Below are positions 59,771 through 64,000 of a stretch of 64,000 nt of DNA, piece after piece. The first letter of the stretch is position 1. Every line of letters begins with the position of its first letter. The translations under genes were made by a program, and so were the position numbers. Origin of the DNA: Stereum hirsutum FP-91666 SS1 (lineage: Eukaryota > Basidiomycota > Agaricomycetes > Russulales > Stereaceae); NCBI RefSeq assembly GCF_000264905.1, contig NW_006763135.1:1-64000 (forward strand). The letters run 5' to 3'. The notes under the pieces are model-generated. The model was not told the origin of the DNA and made no database searches. It saw only the letters and a list, made by a program, of their open reading frames with translations.

Positions 59771-60408
59771 ATGTGCCAGGTGGGAAACAACAGGAGTGAG
59801 AGACAAAGATGTTGTCGGACTGCTCCTCGCTATTCTGTGTTCGAACGAGATCATATTGGATCTGCTCAAGACAAAGATGGAGCTCCGTTGTCGTACCGTG
59901 ACAGAAGACCCTCAAGAATACGAGAAATAGTCCGAAGTGTTACGAGGCTCAGAATCCCTGTGTCTCGCTAATTACCGTAACGAGCGAAAACAGCGAGGGT
60001 GGATAGCTTGCAACGACGAGTATGAGCGTAGAGTCCGGCACGGAAGGGGGTTGCAAGGTCGATACGAATCTGCGGCATAGCGCAAATGAAGTTCCTCCGA
60101 AGACTCAGTCTCAGAAACACGAAATTCCCAGATCTGAAGTCCCAGCTCTTCGCCTGTCGAACAAAACCTTGATCGAGACAACCCGCTCATTCGCCTTCAC
60201 CCTCCGGTCACCTTCCTGCTTGTCCTCCTCCAGCAACAACATACCAATCGTTCGATACTCCCTCCCGGTCCGCACCTCACTACAACACCACGCAGCACGA
60301 CCCCCTATCATCGCCTCTCCTCCACTCCCCTCCCTTCCACCCACGTGGCGTTCCCATCGCCTCCACCAGCCCTGACTCACCACTATCGGAGTTCCAAAAA
60401 CTGAAATC
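59771..60408. other. Intergenic region
   Basis: No gene supported; 3' region of the second MFS transporter. Confidence 0.4.
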
Positions 60409-62626
60409 TCAGTCCGTAGTCGAACGATCCTTGAGCACCACGGCTCTCTCATCGCTGTTCCTCCTTTCAAGTTCACCAACGTCGACTTCCTCCTCCTCAT
60501 CTCCTCCCCACGACAACGGCCTAGACGAGGACGGCCCATCCTTCGGTATCCATCCCGCCAACCACGCACTCCCCATCGCCACACCGCCCAACACGACCCA
60601 CACCACCATCCCTCCCACCAATGCACCTCCATCTCCACTGTCGTCACCGCCACGTTGCTTAGATTGCGCCATGCTAAAGGCGAAGAGCGACGAAGCCACA
60701 ACGGGAGCGATAGCCCGAGATATAGATTGTAGCATTTGAGCGAGGGCGTTTATGGTTGCGAGGAGTGCGGGGGAGGGGGAAGCGTGTGTGGATAGGAGGA
60801 GTTGCATCGCACCTGTCAGGGGGAGACATAATCATTTTTAACGGTGATCAGGAATCAAGAAGACGATAGGGAGACATTAGACGATGAAAAATCGAGTGGG
60901 TGCGAGATAGAGACACAAAGAGGGCAGGGGCGGAGAAGGACAAAGTTAAACATGACAAAGGGGGAAAGACGATGTAAGGAAAAGGTAAAGTATCGTAAAG
61001 GGATATGAGAATGGTAGGAATTGAAAGATACGGAAGAGAATGGGAGAAGCGACAAGAGGACGCACCATAACAAGTCAACCCCGCACTCCCACATAAATAC
61101 TGCACCACCAAAACCGCCCAAACCCTCCACCCCAGCCCATCCCCACCATCCCTACTCCGACCACCACCACTTATCAAACCCAATCTCCCCCTCTCCCCCA
61201 ACGCCGCATAACACCCCCAAACACCCACCATCACCCTCATACCCCAGACATACGCCGTTCTCGGGCCTATTCCCGATGAAGAACGATCCATGAGGTGAGG
61301 AAAGAGGAACCAGATGGAGAGGACGTTGAGGAGCTCGAAGGAGGCGAGGGTTAGGCCGATTGCTGAGGGTTGTAGGCCGAGGCCACCGCTGGAGGACGAT
61401 GTGCTTGCGTTGAGGGCGGCGGCGGCGGCGGTGGTGAGAGCGACTGCGGAAGGCGTGGAAGCGAATAATGGGAAGAGGACCTGATGGGATTGGTCGAGAA
61501 ACGCAAGGAGGGTGTATGAAGAGAGAACAACAACGAGTGTTCCGTTTTTGAAGATTCTGCGGAGGGGATGTTGTTGATCGTATCGTTCGTGAGTTTCGGG
61601 AAGGGGTAGTGTGGCGGTGGCGTGAGCACAGGAAGAATAATTCGAGGAAGAGGAAAGCGTGGATGTGGCATCGTAGTATACGGAAGAGTTGGGTCGGGAT
61701 ATAGCGAGGAGAGCGGTGCGTTCGCTTTGGTGCTCAACCTGAGGTGTTGTTACTTCGATATCGACGGGCTTTGCGAGGGCATCACCGTTGTATGATTTGA
61801 GAGGCGAGGTCTGGACGGATATAAACGAACATCATCATAGGACTCTTCGCATGAAACGACGATTCGGAACACGGGCGTACTTCTCGTAGCACTACAACGT
61901 TGACGATAAAAACGAGGAAGGTGATGAAGGCCGCAGTGGCACACGGCAGGAAATAGGGGTTCTGAACGAAAAAGTTCGATTTCGCGAATGAACGAGTGAA
62001 ATGCTGTGCTGGTCTTGAAAGCGTGCCGCCTAGGAAGGGTCTACACCAACCCTTCATGAGCATATTTAGAATATAGAACAATAAACGCGTATACGCACCC
62101 TACGGCAGCACCAACTGTCCATGTGAGCGGAATCGCCCTGAACGCCCTCGCCCTATTTCCATCGTCCGTAATCTCATTCAACACCGTCTTCGCGATCCCC
62201 AAGGATCCGTTGAAACATCCCTGGAAGAATCGACTGATGACCAGGAGGTAGAAGGAGGGCGCAGAGCCGAAGGAGAGTATTGAGATTGAGAGGCCGAGGA
62301 GGCCGAGGAGGAGGATGGGACGACGGGCATAGCGGTCGGAGAGACGGGCGCAGAAGACGACAGAGAGGGATTCCCCGATGTAGAATACAGATTCCTGGAT
62401 TTGGAACGTTGAGAGGAGAGAAAGAGTGGGAAGAGAGAAAGGGACGTACGATGATGCCGGCGTAGTAGCCCGTTTTTGTGTCGTCATCTCCAGTGATTCC
62501 TGACTCGCGGATGAAGGCGTTGACGAAGGGGTCGATGACCGTCGCGCAGAGCGGTTCTGTCCACATTATGAGCACAATCAGCCAGAACTCGCGAGGGAGT
62601 GAAGACCGCGTCGGTGCGTTCACCAT
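60409..62626 (-). CDS. MFS transporter, DHA1-like (copy 2)
   Basis: Five exons (62626-62450, 62394-62099, 62040-61881, 61810-61066, 60812-60409) give 593 residues. It is a clear paralogue of the transporter at 35262-37452: L-P-R-E-F-W-L-I at the start, motif A as A-R-L-S-D-R-Y-A-R-R-P, F-Q-G-C-F-N-G in helix 4, P-L-T-W-T-V-G-A-A-V-G in helix 5, a polar central loop, then F-L-D-Q-S-H-Q-V-L-F-P-L-F. Exon 4 fuses what are two exons in copy 1, so one intron differs. An Ala-rich run lies in the second half, and the C-terminal tail is acidic. Export of a small molecule is likely; no substrate can be named. Its closeness to the halogenase fits, but does not prove, a role in product export. Confidence 0.88.
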
Positions 62627-64000
62627 TTTTTGTCTGGCGGAGAGGAGGAGGACGACGGCGAGGGGTGGCTGAACAACGTCGGTTCTTGAGAGAGCATGTC
62701 GAAGCCGTAGACAGCGCTGTTATCCTCCAATCGAGCGAGAGCATTCACGGATGCGAAGAGCTTTCAACGCCGTCTAAGTCGACACGACAAATTGCAAGAT
62801 AAGCAAGAGTGACAAGATGCATGATGTGGAATCGACAAACGCCAGTCCTTCAGAGAACAGAGCGACTCGAAATCCTGTTGACCTTGGAAAGGTTTGTTTC
62901 GTCATGCAAATAAATATGTGGGGCAGAATGGTGAAGATATCCATGAGACAAATGAGAAGCTGGCAATGACTTGAGCATACTTTGCAGACGACACGGTGAT
63001 GCAGGTTGAGCCCAAACTTCATTCTGGTCGTCATTCCCGATATGGATGGCTTCCCAGCGTGTCGCAGACGTTGGGTGGCGTCCATAGTGGGCGCCACTTC
63101 CACCCTCTCCTTTAACCACGACCACGACGTCAATTTTTGATCTTGCTTGCCTACATACATGCTATCAGAGAGACCACACTGTAACTCCTCTGCTCACTGT
63201 CCTCACCATCTCAACACGCACTGGCCAGCTTCGGTGTAGCTTCTTGTCAGCCTATTGCTTTGGCAGACTCCCGTCGCGACGACTCGCGAGGAAATTGTCA
63301 AGAAGCCCGAGCTGTCGACACGGGATGATACTTCATGGCTCCAGTCTTCTTATTGTTTGTCGCGACCAGATACTTATGCTCTATTTGATGAGTTGGCTTT
63401 CTCGTGGTCCATGTATGCATATCCTCATTCTAAACTAGTGAACGGAACGACTGCGCGCCCCAACCCACAGTTCTCTTGCTTGTACTCGGGGCACTTTGGA
63501 TGTTCCACCTTTCTCGCGGGTGCTCGTAACCGTTCATTTTGTGCTCTTCAGACGTTGTTGTTTGAAGCGCTGAGTTGGATCCCGAAGTCGGGAAAGGGAG
63601 GAGATATGTTCCCGGCATCACATCATCGCCTTCAGACCGCCTCGGTGTGTGTTCTCTTCAAGTAGTGCTAATAATGCCACCACATTTGACCTGACCATAT
63701 ATAATGCATCGTTATATCAGTGCGTTTATTCTACTTTTTCTGACTAAACTTGCCTAACTCCAACGATGTCGAGTGCCGAATACCTAAGGCCAAGCAAATC
63801 ACTCCACCACGCTATCTATATCCCCAGGCCTCCGTCACCATGAAGATGTCGAGACAGGAATAGGGCCGCTACAAATGGTGCAGTTCATTTTGGGGTCATT
63901 ACCGTGGATTTTTGTTCACCTGAGTCACTGCCGCAATTTTCCTCCTTGATCGCCAGCAAACTCTGCGCGCAATAAAACAACTGGACACTCATTGTTGATT
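62627..64000. other. Right end of window, no confident gene
   Basis: A plus-strand open frame at 63255-63665 (136 codons, no early ATG) has a protein-like composition with W-S-M-Y-A-Y-P-H, and could be an internal exon of an unrecognised gene. A minus-strand frame at 63160-62774 overlaps the promoter of the MFS gene and is probably chance. No domain is recognised. Confidence 0.25.

Noticed and set aside
1..64000. CRISPR array or bacterial contamination
   Set aside because: No regularly spaced direct repeats were seen, and all confident genes carry fungal-type introns.

Overview
The window is nuclear DNA of a filamentous basidiomycete, probably an agaricomycete. Genes are split by many short GT-AG introns (about 50-70 bp). 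Family signatures include a Boi-type SH3/SAM/PH protein, a seven-helix fungal GPCR-like receptor, an HNH-domain gene of the mushroom type, a very long aromatic amino acid decarboxylase and small secreted proteins. No rRNA, tRNA, CRISPR or prokaryotic operon was seen. I rebuilt exon structures by hand from splice signals, reading frame and family motifs; these models are not tested against RNA.

Layout. 0-5 kb: an inverted-repeat element, a stretch with telomere-like hexamers, then a divergent pair coding for a HepT-like HEPN protein (minus strand) and an MntA-like nucleotidyltransferase (plus strand). 5-16 kb: conserved housekeeping genes (Boi-like polarity protein, peroxisomal adenine-nucleotide carrier of PMP47/ANT1 type, phosducin-like protein). 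16-22 kb: a decayed HNH-endonuclease-like gene and a GPCR-like receptor. 22-28 kb: a 13-exon decarboxylase with two micro-exons. 28-35 kb: gene-poor, with a small secreted protein, a relic of an MFS transporter and a single-pass surface protein. 35-47 kb: an MFS transporter, cystathionine gamma-synthase, an alpha/beta hydrolase and a second, broken copy of the cystathionine gamma-synthase carrying a 338-bp MITE. 48-63 kb: a P450-like protein, a cysteine-rich secreted protein, a flavin-dependent halogenase, another small secreted protein, a second relic and a second MFS transporter.

How the genes may work together. The most unusual unit is the HEPN/MNT pair. Both partners keep the exact signatures of the bacterial HepT-MntA toxin-antitoxin system (R-x4-H-x-Y, and G-S-x10-D-x-D), yet both genes carry introns, so they are resident in a fungal genome. 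The right half (decarboxylase, MFS pumps, hydrolase, P450-like protein, halogenase) could be a loose secondary-metabolism neighbourhood, but no polyketide or peptide synthase is present, so this remains inference. The region between 31 and 60 kb has undergone repeated local duplication and decay.
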